Part shown: positions 1 to 7,882 of the stretch, piece after piece
Layout of the letters: each line of letters begins with the position of its first letter
Numbering within the stretch: the stretch's first letter is position 1
The notes under the pieces: model-generated
Database searches by the model: none
What the model saw: the letters and a program-made list of their open reading frames with translations, nothing else
What the model was told of the DNA's origin: nothing
NCBI GenBank assembly: GCA_030621255.1
Contig: JAUXHZ010000010.1
Location: 1 to 12,342 of the forward strand
DNA from: Candidatus Latescibacterota bacterium
GTDB lineage: Bacteria > Krumholzibacteriota > Krumholzibacteriia > Krumholzibacteriales > WJIX01
Length of the DNA stretch: 12,342 nucleotides
Direction: 5' to 3'
Position numbers and translations under genes: made by a program

Positions 1-1324
1 GAACGACATGGCTGTTGAGATGCTTGAAAGGGCTATTCAGCTCAATCAGGGTTATTTTGAAGCAGTGTGCTATCTGGGCATTGTTCTTTACGAAGACGGA
101 AAGAAGGAATCCGCGGATATACAGTTTCAAAAAGCCCTTGATCTTTCAGCCGATAGATCAACCCCGATAAGTAAATTTTTGAGTGATCATCTTGCCAGCT
201 GCAAAACTGAAATTCCACCAATTTCCTCTTTGAAGGGAGCTATTGACGCGGGGTTTGAATTTAAATCGATGATCAAGAACGGTGTGGAAAACTTTAATAC
301 AGGGAATTTTATTGAGGCGGCGAAAAGCTTTGAAACCCTCAAGGAGATCCATCCGGATTACGCGGACATAAGGTTTAAACTGGCCCTTTCATATCTTAGA
401 GCGAGTAACTATAAAGCAGCCTTTGATGAGTTCAATGGCGCATTGAAAATAAACCCGGGCTATAACGAAGCAAGGTTTTACCTCGGTATATTACTCTTTG
501 ATCAGAAAAAATATTTGGAGGCTCTTCCTCACTTCAGGGAAGCTGTTAGAAGGAATGCGGACTACGCTGATCTACAATCTTATCTTGGAGCAACACTTCT
601 TTATCTGGGAAGGTATAAGGAAGCCAGGGATATACTAGGGAAAGTAGTCAGAGAGACCCCCGGGTATTCACAGGCCCTTTACTATTATGGGCTTCTACTA
701 TATATGATGGGAGAGAATTCCGAGGCTATAGATATTCTTCAAAAGGGTATAAAAGTTGAGGAAAAGAGTGGAGTTAAAGATATCAATTTAGCCCTTATTC
801 AGCTTCGCGAGGGTGATCTCGAAGGTGCAATGCTAACGTTAAAAGGTATTCTTAACGCGGGAATTAAAAGCGCGGATGTATTTTACTTTGTCGGAGAGGT
901 TTATCTCAGAACTGATAGAGTAGAGGAAGCTGAGGACTATTTCCACCAGGCTCTGGAATTAAATAGTGATTATCTGAGGGCCAGGGAAAAGCTTACCTAT
1001 ATTCTGATGAAAAAAGGAAAGTATAAAGAAGCTGAAAATCTTCTTGGAAATAATGAGGAGGGTTTTGCGGATATTTACAAAATTATGGGAGATATTCAGT
1101 ATTATCAGAAGAACTTTGAAAAAGCTGAAGAATATTACAGAGAAAGTCTCGAAGTAAACTCTGAATATACTGATGTACTGCTCTCTCTAGCCATAGTTTT
1201 GAGGAACAAAGGAGAGAGCGAAAAAGCACAATCAGTTATAAAAAGGCTTATTGAAATCCAACCTGAAAATCTGCCCGCGAGAAATCTTCTCGGAGAAGGT
1301 CCTTTAAATATTGAAGAGATATAA
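1..1324 (+). CDS. TPR-repeat protein, 5' end outside the window
   Basis: The visible part is almost wholly tetratricopeptide repeats: about ten helix-turn-helix units of roughly 34 residues, with the usual pattern of small residues at positions 8 and 20 and Pro near the repeat ends (for example 'INPGYNEARFYLG' and 'HPDYADIRFKLA'). TPR arrays are scaffolds for protein-protein contacts. No enzymatic domain, signal peptide or membrane helix is seen. The first ATG is at base 8, but the frame is open to the window edge (codons AAC GAC come before it), there is no ribosome binding site, and the sequence starts in the middle of a repeat. The true start is therefore almost certainly upstream. The stop is followed after 15 bases by the radical SAM gene, which suggests co-transcription. 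The binding partner cannot be told from sequence. Confidence 0.85.
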   Translation, partial: NDMAVEMLERAIQLNQGYFEAVCYLGIVLYEDGKKESADIQFQKALDLSADRSTPISKFLSDHLASCKTEIPPISSLKGAIDAGFEFKSMIKNGVENFNTGNFIEAAKSFETLKEIHPDYADIRFKLALSYLRASNYKAAFDEFNGALKINPGYNEARFYLGILLFDQKKYLEALPHFREAVRRNADYADLQSYLGATLLYLGRYKEARDILGKVVRETPGYSQALYYYGLLLYMMGENSEAIDILQKGIKVEEKSGVKDINLALIQLREGDLEGAMLTLKGILNAGIKSADVFYFVGEVYLRTDRVEEAEDYFHQALELNSDYLRAREKLTYILMKKGKYKEAENLLGNNEEGFADIYKIMGDIQYYQKNFEKAEEYYRESLEVNSEYTDVLLSLAIVLRNKGESEKAQSVIKRLIEIQPENLPARNLLGEGPLNIEEI

Positions 1325-1339
1325 CGATTTGAGGAACTT

Positions 1340-2923
1340 TTGTCTCGAAACCCGGGAATAAATAAAAGAAATAACCAAATGTACAAGGAAAGGTTTGTTG
1401 TAAACTTTCAACTGCCGGTCAGGATGGCCAAGAATGTTTTTGTAGGGTATCCTTCTTCCTATAGGGCAGGTATGTCAAATCTCGGGTTTCATTTTGTTTT
1501 TGGGGAATTGAAATCAAGAAGTTTGATGAAAGTTGAGCGTATTTTTGTTGATACATCGCCGGTAACTTTAGAATCTGAATTGAAAATATCATCAGGCGAT
1601 GCTCTTTTTTTTACACTTTCTTATGAGGAAGACTATTTAAATCTTGTCAGGATATTAATAGATTCAGGGATAGAACCATCAAGAGAAAAAAGGGGATGCA
1701 GGCCGATAATAGTGGTAGGAGGCCCTGCCGTAAGCGCAAATCCATTTCCCATGTCACAGGTTGCTGATATTATTTCAATTGGCGAGGGAGAAGGGACCGT
1801 GAGCAGGATTGCTGGTTTTGTGGAAGAATATAGTGGAGGGGGAAAGGATGAAATCGTAGACAAGCTTTCCGGCGTTGACGGCATATTTATTTCTGGAGAA
1901 TCGGGAAAAGGGGTTACCTTTGCTCATCCTGAAAGAATCCCCAAACTTCCAATGTCGATTGTTCTTTCCAATAAAACTGTCTTTTCGGATATGTTACTTA
2001 TGGAGATAAGCAGAGGATGCCCCGGGAATTGTTGTTTTTGCCTGGCATCGGCAATATACAGGCCTCTCAGAGTCATGACGTATGAATCAATAATGGAAAA
2101 AATCGATGAAATTCCGGGATTTGTAAAAAAAGTCGGTCTGGTAAGCACTTCAGTAACTGCACATAGCGATTTCAGCAAGATTATTGAGGGACTGATTAAA
2201 CGAGGTATCAAGACCTCTTTCAGTTCTTTAAGGGCTGAAGATATCGATAAAGAGAAAGCTGTTATGATAGGTAGAGCGGGAACGAGGAGCGTAGCAATGG
2301 CTCCTGAAACAGGTAGTGAAGCTATGCGGTTTATTATGGGGAAGAAGGTGCCCGACAAGAGCTACTTTAATGCCGCAAAGCTGCTTAGTTCCAGCGGTAT
2401 AAACAAATTTACCCTATATTTTCTGTCAGGTTATCCAGGTGAAACAGAAGAAGTAATAAATGAAACAGGGTTATTCATGGAAAAATTCAGAAAGGCGGTT
2501 GGAAGTAAAGTTGTATCAGTACATATTAATATTGTTATTCCCAAGCCGTGGACACCTCTGCAATATTATGCTTTGCCGAAACAGAAAAATCTGGAAAAGA
2601 GATTGAGGAAATTAGAGGGAGTTTGCAGAGGTGTCAGCAGGAATATAAGAATTAAATCGGTAAGGGGTGCGTTAAGACAGGCGGTCTTATCCCTTGGAGG
2701 CGAAGATGTCGGTAAGGCCGTAATTGAATACGGTAAGGGAAGAATATCATGGAAAAAAGCCCTCGAGCACAATAATATTGATCCGGGATTTATACACGAC
2801 AAAGAGCGTGCTTCCCAGGTTATGCCCTGGGAGGATATTTCGGGACCCAAAAATCGGCACCATCTTTTAGGGAGATTTCAGAATTTGATAAATCAAAGAG
2901 GTACAGAGGAGAGGATTACCTAG
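1340..2923 (+). CDS. Radical SAM protein with N-terminal B12-binding-like domain (TIGR03960-like)
   Basis: 527 residues. The centre carries the radical SAM cluster motif CxxxCxxC (C227, C231, C234, 'GCPGNCCFC'), which binds a 4Fe-4S cluster for cleaving S-adenosylmethionine. A later 'GYPGET' stretch fits the TIM-barrel fold. The N-terminal ~190 residues ('GYPSSYRAGMSNLG', 'VVGGPAVSANPFP', 'IGEGEGTV') resemble the Rossmann-like cobalamin-binding region of rSAM/B12 proteins, most like the TIGR03960 group, but no DxHxxG cobalamin-ligand motif is visible. That group is about 600 residues, so this member is short. The substrate is unknown. The start is TTG, supported by GAGGA at 1331-1335. The alternative ATG at 1379 has no ribosome binding site. 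In many genomes relatives sit beside a TIGR03936 (DUF2344) gene and an RNase G gene; neither is present downstream here. Confidence 0.85.
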   Translation: MSRNPGINKRNNQMYKERFVVNFQLPVRMAKNVFVGYPSSYRAGMSNLGFHFVFGELKSRSLMKVERIFVDTSPVTLESELKISSGDALFFTLSYEEDYLNLVRILIDSGIEPSREKRGCRPIIVVGGPAVSANPFPMSQVADIISIGEGEGTVSRIAGFVEEYSGGGKDEIVDKLSGVDGIFISGESGKGVTFAHPERIPKLPMSIVLSNKTVFSDMLLMEISRGCPGNCCFCLASAIYRPLRVMTYESIMEKIDEIPGFVKKVGLVSTSVTAHSDFSKIIEGLIKRGIKTSFSSLRAEDIDKEKAVMIGRAGTRSVAMAPETGSEAMRFIMGKKVPDKSYFNAAKLLSSSGINKFTLYFLSGYPGETEEVINETGLFMEKFRKAVGSKVVSVHINIVIPKPWTPLQYYALPKQKNLEKRLRKLEGVCRGVSRNIRIKSVRGALRQAVLSLGGEDVGKAVIEYGKGRISWKKALEHNNIDPGFIHDKERASQVMPWEDISGPKNRHHLLGRFQNLINQRGTEERIT

Positions 2924-3040
2924 AGTATCTTTATTGACTTGGAAGGAGGTATGGTTCCGCATCGAACGCGTGAAGCGGGATAGTGGCTCACACAGCCCTG
3001 GAAATGATATAGGATGTAATAATTAGTGGTGTCGCGGGAA
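2924..3040. other. Gap between convergent genes with possible structured element
   Basis: 117 bases between the stop of the radical SAM gene and the stop of rpmB, which face each other. Two small inverted repeats are visible: TTCCGC (2955-2960) with GCGGGA (2975-2980), containing one G-T pair, and GGCT (2985-2988) with AGCC (2994-2997) around CACAC. Neither is followed by a T-run on either strand, so a standard intrinsic terminator is not supported. AAGGAGGT at 2943-2950 is an eight-base match to a consensus Shine-Dalgarno site, but the only close ATG (2951) directly abuts it and gives a 10-codon frame. I do not call a gene. A factor-dependent terminator region or a decayed gene edge are both possible. 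Confidence 0.3.
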
Positions 3041-3232
3041 TCAAAGAACCTTCTTCGCAAAACCGCTTTTAATACACTTAGTGCAGACATAGGTTTTGCG
3101 GCGTTTGCCATCTATCTCTACTCTAATTTTTTGGAGATTAGGCATAAACCTTCGTTTATTAAGGTTATGAGCGTGACTCACATTATTTCCTACCATCGGT
3201 CCTTTACCGCATATCGCGCATTTTTTACTCAT
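3041..3232 (-). CDS. rpmB: 50S ribosomal protein L28
   Basis: 63 residues, the usual size of bacterial L28. It begins '[12 protein letters not shown]' and keeps the family's '[12 protein letters not shown]' and '[12 protein letters not shown]' stretches. L28 is a component of the large ribosomal subunit. Four cysteines in two CxxC pairs (C5/C8 and C50/C53) make this the zinc-binding (C+) form; many bacteria also keep a cysteine-less paralogue for zinc starvation. The start is well supported: GGAGGAG lies just upstream on the minus strand (bases 3237-3243). The gene stands alone, divergent from recG. In many Firmicutes rpmB also lies near recG, so the proximity is familiar even though the orientation differs. 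Confidence 0.97.
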   Translation of the reverse strand: MSKKCAICGKGPMVGNNVSHAHNLNKRRFMPNLQKIRVEIDGKRRKTYVCTKCIKSGFAKKVL

Positions 3233-3303
3233 ATTACTCCTCCATACTCTGTTCCAACGATTGATATAAATTAGTATGTTGTTTGTGAATTGGCAAGGTA
3301 TTT
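3233..3303. promoter_or_regulatory. Divergent promoter region between rpmB and recG
   Basis: The 71 bases separating the divergent starts of rpmB and recG must hold the signals for rpmB and probably for recG. On the minus strand, the complement of TGGCAA at 3291-3296 gives TTGCCA, a fair -35 element, with an AT-rich stretch about 17 bases further on; no good -10 match was found. For recG, AAGG at 3295-3298 is a plausible ribosome binding site before ATG 3304. The position is certain; the individual boxes are weak. Confidence 0.35.
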
Positions 3304-5403
3304 ATGGAAAAATTTTCAAATATAAATGAAACCCTTGGAATGAGCAGCCAATTTGTAAAGGGTGTCGGTCCGTCAAGACAGATATTGCTGGAACGGCTTG
3401 GAATACATAATGTTGAGGATCTTCTGATGCATTATCCGAGGGGGTATTACGATAGAAGCAATATGACAAAAATATGTGATATCGAGGTCAACAGCGAAAT
3501 TACTTTTAAAGGCGTTATTCTGGTAGCCTCTCTAAGGAAGTTAAGAGGCGGGAAAACTATTTTGAGGGCTGCCGTTGGAGATGAAACAGGTCGAATAAAT
3601 CTCGTTTTCTTCAATCAGCCCTTTTTAAAACAACGGTTTCGGCAGGGTGACAAGGTGATTGTCAGCGGGATGGTGAATCTTTACAGGGGAGAAAAACAGA
3701 TCACTGCACCCGAGTGTGAGTTTTACTCAGATGATTTTGAAAAAGAATTTATACACACCGGCAGGATTGTTCCCGTCTATCCGCTTACGGCTGGAATCTC
3801 CCAAAGAATGATGCGAAAAATTATCAAAGCGGCTCTTGAGAAATGCAAAGGCGGAATAGAAGAGAATATGCCGGTTTCATTGATCAATTCGATGAATTTC
3901 CCGGGACGTGAGAAAGCCTTTTGGGATATTCACTACCCGCCTGCATTTAATTATCTTGACGAAGCTGTCCGCAGGTTAAAATTCGAAGAGGTTTTCTTTA
4001 TTCATCTTTTGCTGAAAAAGAGAAGGAAGAAAATACGGGAGATGAATCTCCGGCCGAAAATATCCCCCCCCTACAATTTTCTCAAGAAGTTTTTACATTC
4101 TCTTCCCTTTGAACTTACAGATGCTCAAAAAAAGGTTCTTTACGAAATAAGAGAGGATCTTGAAAGTGGTAAAGGTTTGGGGAGATTGTTACAGGGAGAT
4201 GTTGGTTCAGGAAAAACAATAGTTGGGTTAGCCTCAATGATAATGGCTGTTGATAATGGTTATCAGGCCGCCATGATGGTTCCGACAGAGATACTTGCCC
4301 GGCAGCATTTTGAGAAAACAAAAGCATATCTAAGGGATTTGCCTATCAATGTTCAGTTCCTTATCGGCGCGGTCAAGAAAACCGCCAAGGAAAAGATATA
4401 TTCCGATCTTGAGCTGGGAAATATTGATATTATTATCGGTACCCAGGCACTGATTCAGGAAGGTATATCATATAAGCAATTAGGGTTAGCGGTGATAGAT
4501 GAACAACACAGATTTGGAGTAAAACAAAGAGCAAGTTTAGGAAAGAAAAATGAATTACCGCATTTTCTTGTAATGACAGCTACCCCTATTCCGCGGAGTT
4601 TGGCGCAAATTGTATATGGAGATCTCAAATTATCGATTATTGACAAAATGCCCTTTGGCCGCAGGGAGGTAAAAACAAAAATTGTCAAAGAAAATGACAG
4701 AAATAAATGTTATTCGTTCGCAAGAGAATATTTTAAGAAAGGAATGCAGGCCTTTCTTGTATCTCCACTTGTAGAAGATAGCGATAAGAGTGATCTGAAA
4801 GCGGCTGTCTCTGAATTTGAAAAGCTGCAGAGAGATGTATTCCCGGATTTTCCACTGGGACTTCTGCACGGCAGGATGAGTTATGAGGAAAAATCTAAGG
4901 CTGTAGAGATGTTCGCGAAGGGTGAAATATCCGCCCTTGTTACAACAACCGTAATTGAGGTTGGACTTGATATCCCGAATGCCTCGTTGTTGATTATCAA
5001 CAATCCCGAGAGGTATGGACTTGCTCAGCTTCACCAGTTGAGGGGAAGAATAGGGAGGGGAGGGAACGGTGGAGTTTGTTATTTGATTCCCGGAGAGGAT
5101 ATTAGTGTAAGCAGTTTGAAGAGGCTCAACTTCTTTGCTAATACAAACGATGGTTTTGAGGTTGCTGAGAAAGATCTTCAATTAAGAGGGCCGGGTGAAA
5201 TATGGGGCCTGAGGCAGTCGGGATACCCCGTATTCAGGTTACTCAATCCAATTAGTGATAATGCGATAGTAACTCGTTCGTGGGAAGAAAGCGATAAATT
5301 ACTCGAGGCTGATCCGGCCCTTAGGGAACAGGAAAACAGGGTTGTAGCGAACTATTTCAGACTCTATTATAAACCTAAAATGGAAATTGCTGAAATTGGA
5401 TAA
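3304..5403 (+). CDS. recG: ATP-dependent DNA helicase RecG
   Basis: 699 residues, the normal RecG length. RecG remodels stalled replication forks and branch-migrates Holliday junctions, driven by ATP. The N-terminal ~260 residues hold the wedge/OB-fold domain that grips branched DNA (a 'KGVGPSRQILLERLGI' helix-hairpin-helix-like start, then 'VSGMVNLYRG'). The motor follows: Walker A 'GDVGSGKT' (298-305, K304), the RecG-typical DEQH box with 'RFGVKQR' after it (D399-H402), 'MTATPIPR' (from 424), 'EVGLDIPNA', and 'QLRGRIGRGG' (578-587, motif VI). No key residue is missing. The start ATG at 3304 has AAGG seven bases upstream. The HD hydrolase follows after 28 bases, and recG appears to lead an operon that runs to 7438. 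Confidence 0.97.
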   Translation: MEKFSNINETLGMSSQFVKGVGPSRQILLERLGIHNVEDLLMHYPRGYYDRSNMTKICDIEVNSEITFKGVILVASLRKLRGGKTILRAAVGDETGRINLVFFNQPFLKQRFRQGDKVIVSGMVNLYRGEKQITAPECEFYSDDFEKEFIHTGRIVPVYPLTAGISQRMMRKIIKAALEKCKGGIEENMPVSLINSMNFPGREKAFWDIHYPPAFNYLDEAVRRLKFEEVFFIHLLLKKRRKKIREMNLRPKISPPYNFLKKFLHSLPFELTDAQKKVLYEIREDLESGKGLGRLLQGDVGSGKTIVGLASMIMAVDNGYQAAMMVPTEILARQHFEKTKAYLRDLPINVQFLIGAVKKTAKEKIYSDLELGNIDIIIGTQALIQEGISYKQLGLAVIDEQHRFGVKQRASLGKKNELPHFLVMTATPIPRSLAQIVYGDLKLSIIDKMPFGRREVKTKIVKENDRNKCYSFAREYFKKGMQAFLVSPLVEDSDKSDLKAAVSEFEKLQRDVFPDFPLGLLHGRMSYEEKSKAVEMFAKGEISALVTTTVIEVGLDIPNASLLIINNPERYGLAQLHQLRGRIGRGGNGGVCYLIPGEDISVSSLKRLNFFANTNDGFEVAEKDLQLRGPGEIWGLRQSGYPVFRLLNPISDNAIVTRSWEESDKLLEADPALREQENRVVANYFRLYYKPKMEIAEIG

Positions 5404-5431
5404 TTAAAGGCGCTAAAAATAGGAGGAAATT

Positions 5432-5980
5432 GTGATATCCCGAGAAGAAGCAATGAACCTGGTGAAAAAACATATGACCAATAAAAATCTTATCAAGCAT
5501 GTAATCGCTGTTGAGGTGATTATGAGAGATCTCGCGGAAAGATTCGATAAGGATCCGGAAGTTTGGGGAATGGCCGGCCTACTGCATGATCTGGATTATG
5601 AAAGAACGAAGAACGATAGTGAAAAACATGGATATATTACTCTTGATCTGCTCGAAGAGCTGGATGTTTCTGAAGAAATAAAACACGCAATATTAGCTCA
5701 TGCCGGACATGTTGAGCTTGTAAGTCTTATCGATCGCGCAATATACTGCAGTGATCCGGTGACTGGCTTGATTGTTGCATCAGCATTAATGCATCCTACA
5801 AAAAGTCTGTCCGGAATGGATCTTTCGTTTGTAGGAAGACGTTTTGAAGAAAAACGATTTGCCGCGGGTGCCGATCGTGAAGCGATCGCGAGTTGCAGCG
5901 GACTTGGTATTGAATTGCAGGATTTTCTGGAACAATCGCTAAATGCAATGCAGGGTATCTCGCAGGAATTAGGATTGTAG
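5432..5980 (+). CDS. HD/HDIG-domain metal-dependent hydrolase (COG2316-like)
   Basis: 182 residues starting at GTG, with a clear AGGAGG site just upstream. The HD signature is complete: H23, the H52-D53 doublet in 'LLHDLDYE', H66, H90 in 'AHAGH', and D108 in 'CSDPVTG'. These residues would bind one or two divalent metals for phosphohydrolysis. The family of short stand-alone proteins with 'HDLDYE' and 'SDPVTGLI' is annotated as predicted HD-superfamily hydrolases; the natural substrate (nucleotide or phosphate ester) is not established. No GYP motif of c-di-GMP phosphodiesterases is present. It lies 28 bases after recG and 29 before the zinc-ribbon gene, consistent with one transcript. Confidence 0.88.
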   Translation: MISREEAMNLVKKHMTNKNLIKHVIAVEVIMRDLAERFDKDPEVWGMAGLLHDLDYERTKNDSEKHGYITLDLLEELDVSEEIKHAILAHAGHVELVSLIDRAIYCSDPVTGLIVASALMHPTKSLSGMDLSFVGRRFEEKRFAAGADREAIASCSGLGIELQDFLEQSLNAMQGISQELGL

Positions 5981-6009
5981 ATGTAAGCAGATCTAAAGGA
6001 GACATATCG

Positions 6010-6588
6010 ATGATTGTTGCATGTACTGGATGTGAAACAAAATATAGTCTGCCTGATGAGAATGTGCCGGAAAAAGGGGTTCGCGTCAGGTGTCCGAAGT
6101 GCAAATTTGTATGGAGATTAAAATCAGCCGGATCAACTGAAACCGGTTTTGAGAAAAGTGGCGTTGGATTTGCGGCCGGACCCTCTCAATCTGAGGATAC
6201 TCAGGGGGAATGGAGCGTTCAACCCGAAGAGACAGTCGAGTCAACAACCCGGGAAGCGGAAAAGAAATCGAATTTTGAAGAGATCAATATTGGTGAAGAA
6301 ATGCCTTTGGACAAACCGGACAAAACTCAGGAAACTGCCGGGATGAAAAAGGAAAAGGAAAGGGCGAAAAGACTTGCGAGGGTTTTTGTAAGTGATATAC
6401 TTGTATATAATCAGGAGAAGAGAGACAAGGCGCTTGCTGAAGGAACCCTGATGTCAGTACTTGGAGCAGAAATCAAAAAAGGCTGGGAAGGCTATAAAAG
6501 CAAAATCGGCTCCGGCATGACTGAATCAACCGATTATTATAAAGATGCCCTTAACGAGATTCTTGCAGATGGACAAAAACTATTCTAA
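6010..6588 (+). CDS. MJ0042-type zinc-ribbon protein with acidic linker and conserved C-terminal segment
   Basis: 192 residues. The N-terminus 'MIVACTGCETKYSLP' with 'RVRCPKCKFVWRL' is the MJ0042/zinc_ribbon_4 finger, with zinc ligands C5, C8, C28 and C31. Residues ~40-115 are a hydrophilic, Glu/Thr/Ser-rich, probably disordered linker. Residues ~117-192 are helical and charged ('ARVFVSDILVYNQEK', 'GAEIKKGWEGYK') and look like a conserved module also seen after such fingers in deltaproteobacterial-type proteins. No membrane helix is seen. The start is supported by AAGGAG at 5997-6002. These fingers often head proteins with regulatory or assembly roles, but the target is unknown. The 3' end overlaps the next gene, so the two are probably translationally coupled and may act together. 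Confidence 0.85.
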   Translation: MIVACTGCETKYSLPDENVPEKGVRVRCPKCKFVWRLKSAGSTETGFEKSGVGFAAGPSQSEDTQGEWSVQPEETVESTTREAEKKSNFEEINIGEEMPLDKPDKTQETAGMKKEKERAKRLARVFVSDILVYNQEKRDKALAEGTLMSVLGAEIKKGWEGYKSKIGSGMTESTDYYKDALNEILADGQKLF

Positions 6589-7438
6589 CGATGTGGGTAA
6601 AGCTCTGATTATAATTCTGAATTTAAATCCGGAGCTCTATAGAAAATTCCTTGAAAAAGTAAAATTGCCGGACAATTTTCAGAAAAAGGTTTATTCTACT
6701 TTTCCGCGGTTTCTTAAGGCTGTTAAAGAGAACAAGGAATTGTCACCGGGGGCCTTTCTATTTTTACCTGAAAAGAGATTTAATCCTTCCAAACTCCGTC
6801 AAGTTTGTCTGTTGTTGATTGATAACCCAGTGCATATTATTACGGATGAATGTGATGAAAAGACTTACCTTGCTTATTTGTCCGCAGGAATAAGAAATAT
6901 AATTACACCTCCATTTAACGAGGACGATTATCAAGGTGTTCACGATGAATCTGCTCAAAGCTCTTTCTGTTTTCATAAGAGCAGGGAATTGATCAGGGAA
7001 GGTCAGATTCGACTCGATTTTCTTATCCCGAGCAATTTATCCAGAGTTGTCGGGGTTAATCGCCTTGTTTCATTTCTAACAGCGGAATTTGGATTTGCTC
7101 CCGAAGATTACAGAGTTAATCTGCCAATGGTTTTGGATGAAGCCTTGAGCAATGCAATTATTCACGGTAATCTGAACAGAGAAGATCTGAAGGTGCATAT
7201 ACGTATTTATATCAGTGTGAATCGTGTGATTATCCAGATAGAGGATCAGGGTAAGGGATTTGACTATGAAAGAATTAAGGATCCCACTGGTGACAAAATG
7301 ATTTATAATGATTCCGGAAGGGGACTTTATATTATTAAGGAGATCATGGATAGAGTGACTTTCAGGAATAACGGCCAGGTAATAGAGATGGAAAAAAGCA
7401 ACAAGCGAAACAAATCCCAGACTTCAATTAAATCGTGA
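6569..7438 (+). CDS. Degenerate receiver-like domain fused to RsbW-type HATPase (anti-sigma factor kinase family)
   Basis: 289 residues from ATG 6569; an in-frame ATG at 6545 would add eight residues, but neither start has a strong ribosome binding site. The C-terminal ~140 residues are a GHKL ATPase of the RsbW/SpoIIAB type: N-box 'LDEALSNAIIHGN' (E191, N195), G1 box 'EDQGKGFD' (D226, G228) and G2 box 'SGRGLYIIK' (G250, G252). Such proteins phosphorylate anti-sigma-factor antagonists or sequester sigma factors. The N-terminal ~120 residues follow a receiver-like pattern ('LIIILNLN', 'AFLFLPEK', 'VHIITDECDEKTYLAYLSAG', then 'TPPF') but lack the acidic pair, the phosphoacceptor Asp and the Lys, so they look like a pseudo-receiver. 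No histidine phospho-site (H-box) was found. The gene overlaps the zinc-ribbon gene by 20 bases. No STAS antagonist or sigma-factor gene is in the window. Confidence 0.83.
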   Translation: MDKNYSNDVGKALIIILNLNPELYRKFLEKVKLPDNFQKKVYSTFPRFLKAVKENKELSPGAFLFLPEKRFNPSKLRQVCLLLIDNPVHIITDECDEKTYLAYLSAGIRNIITPPFNEDDYQGVHDESAQSSFCFHKSRELIREGQIRLDFLIPSNLSRVVGVNRLVSFLTAEFGFAPEDYRVNLPMVLDEALSNAIIHGNLNREDLKVHIRIYISVNRVIIQIEDQGKGFDYERIKDPTGDKMIYNDSGRGLYIIKEIMDRVTFRNNGQVIEMEKSNKRNKSQTSIKS

Positions 7439-7882
7439 TTACTGATTTTCTCCCCATTTTTCCTTAGTAATTTTTTCGAGCAATCCGTCAATTTGGTTGC
7501 GGATTCTTTTGTTCTGATCAGGTTCGAAAAGAGCTTTTTTAACTCTTCCATCCTGATCTTTCTTAACATATCTCAAGGCCTTAATATTCTCGAGAGGAAT
7601 AAGTATATCCTTACTGACTCTGACTTCGATTTTATTGTCATCAAGATTTTTATCCGAACTGTTGAAGGGATGCATTCCCATACCCCATCCGTGAACAAAC
7701 ATACTGCAAATAATTGCTCTGAATGTATTTTGGCGTTGAACGGAATCTAGTTCAAAAGTTTCCTTAAATTTCTCCATCATTCCATCAATAACAACGCGAA
7801 GCTTTTTTAATGTATTTTCCTTTGGTTCAATATTGAGAAGACGGTGAAAAACCTCTTTCAATATCTTTTCGGTTATTTCCAT
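7439..7882 (-). CDS. Hypothetical protein, 147 aa
   Basis: I do not recognise this protein. It is 147 residues, soluble, charged and predicted mainly helical at both ends ('ITEKILKEVFHRLL' at the start, 'NQIDGLLEKITKEK' at the end). Between them are a Gly/Met/His-rich patch 'FVHGWGMGMHPFN' and a likely beta segment 'KIEVRVSKDILIPL'. No signal peptide, cysteine pair or known catalytic motif is seen. The start ATG has a G-rich ribosome binding site (AAGGGGGT on the minus strand, about 5-12 bases upstream). Codon use looks like its neighbours, which supports a real gene. It is convergent with the ATPase gene: its TAA directly abuts that gene's TGA, with no intergenic base. Confidence 0.72.
   Translation of the reverse strand: MEITEKILKEVFHRLLNIEPKENTLKKLRVVIDGMMEKFKETFELDSVQRQNTFRAIICSMFVHGWGMGMHPFNSSDKNLDDNKIEVRVSKDILIPLENIKALRYVKKDQDGRVKKALFEPDQNKRIRNQIDGLLEKITKEKWGENQ

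Noticed and set aside
2951..2983. Ten-codon frame after the strong Shine-Dalgarno sequence
   Set aside because: The ATG directly abuts the ribosome-binding sequence and the product is too short to support; kept only as an observation.
2941..3000. tRNA-like segment ('GGTTCCGCATCGAACGCG') between the radical SAM gene and rpmB
   Set aside because: No acceptor stem, anticodon arm or TTCGANTC T-arm can be assembled on either strand.
4630..5181. 183-codon minus-strand frame inside recG
   Set aside because: It is fully covered by conserved recG motifs on the plus strand, and its translation shows no family features.
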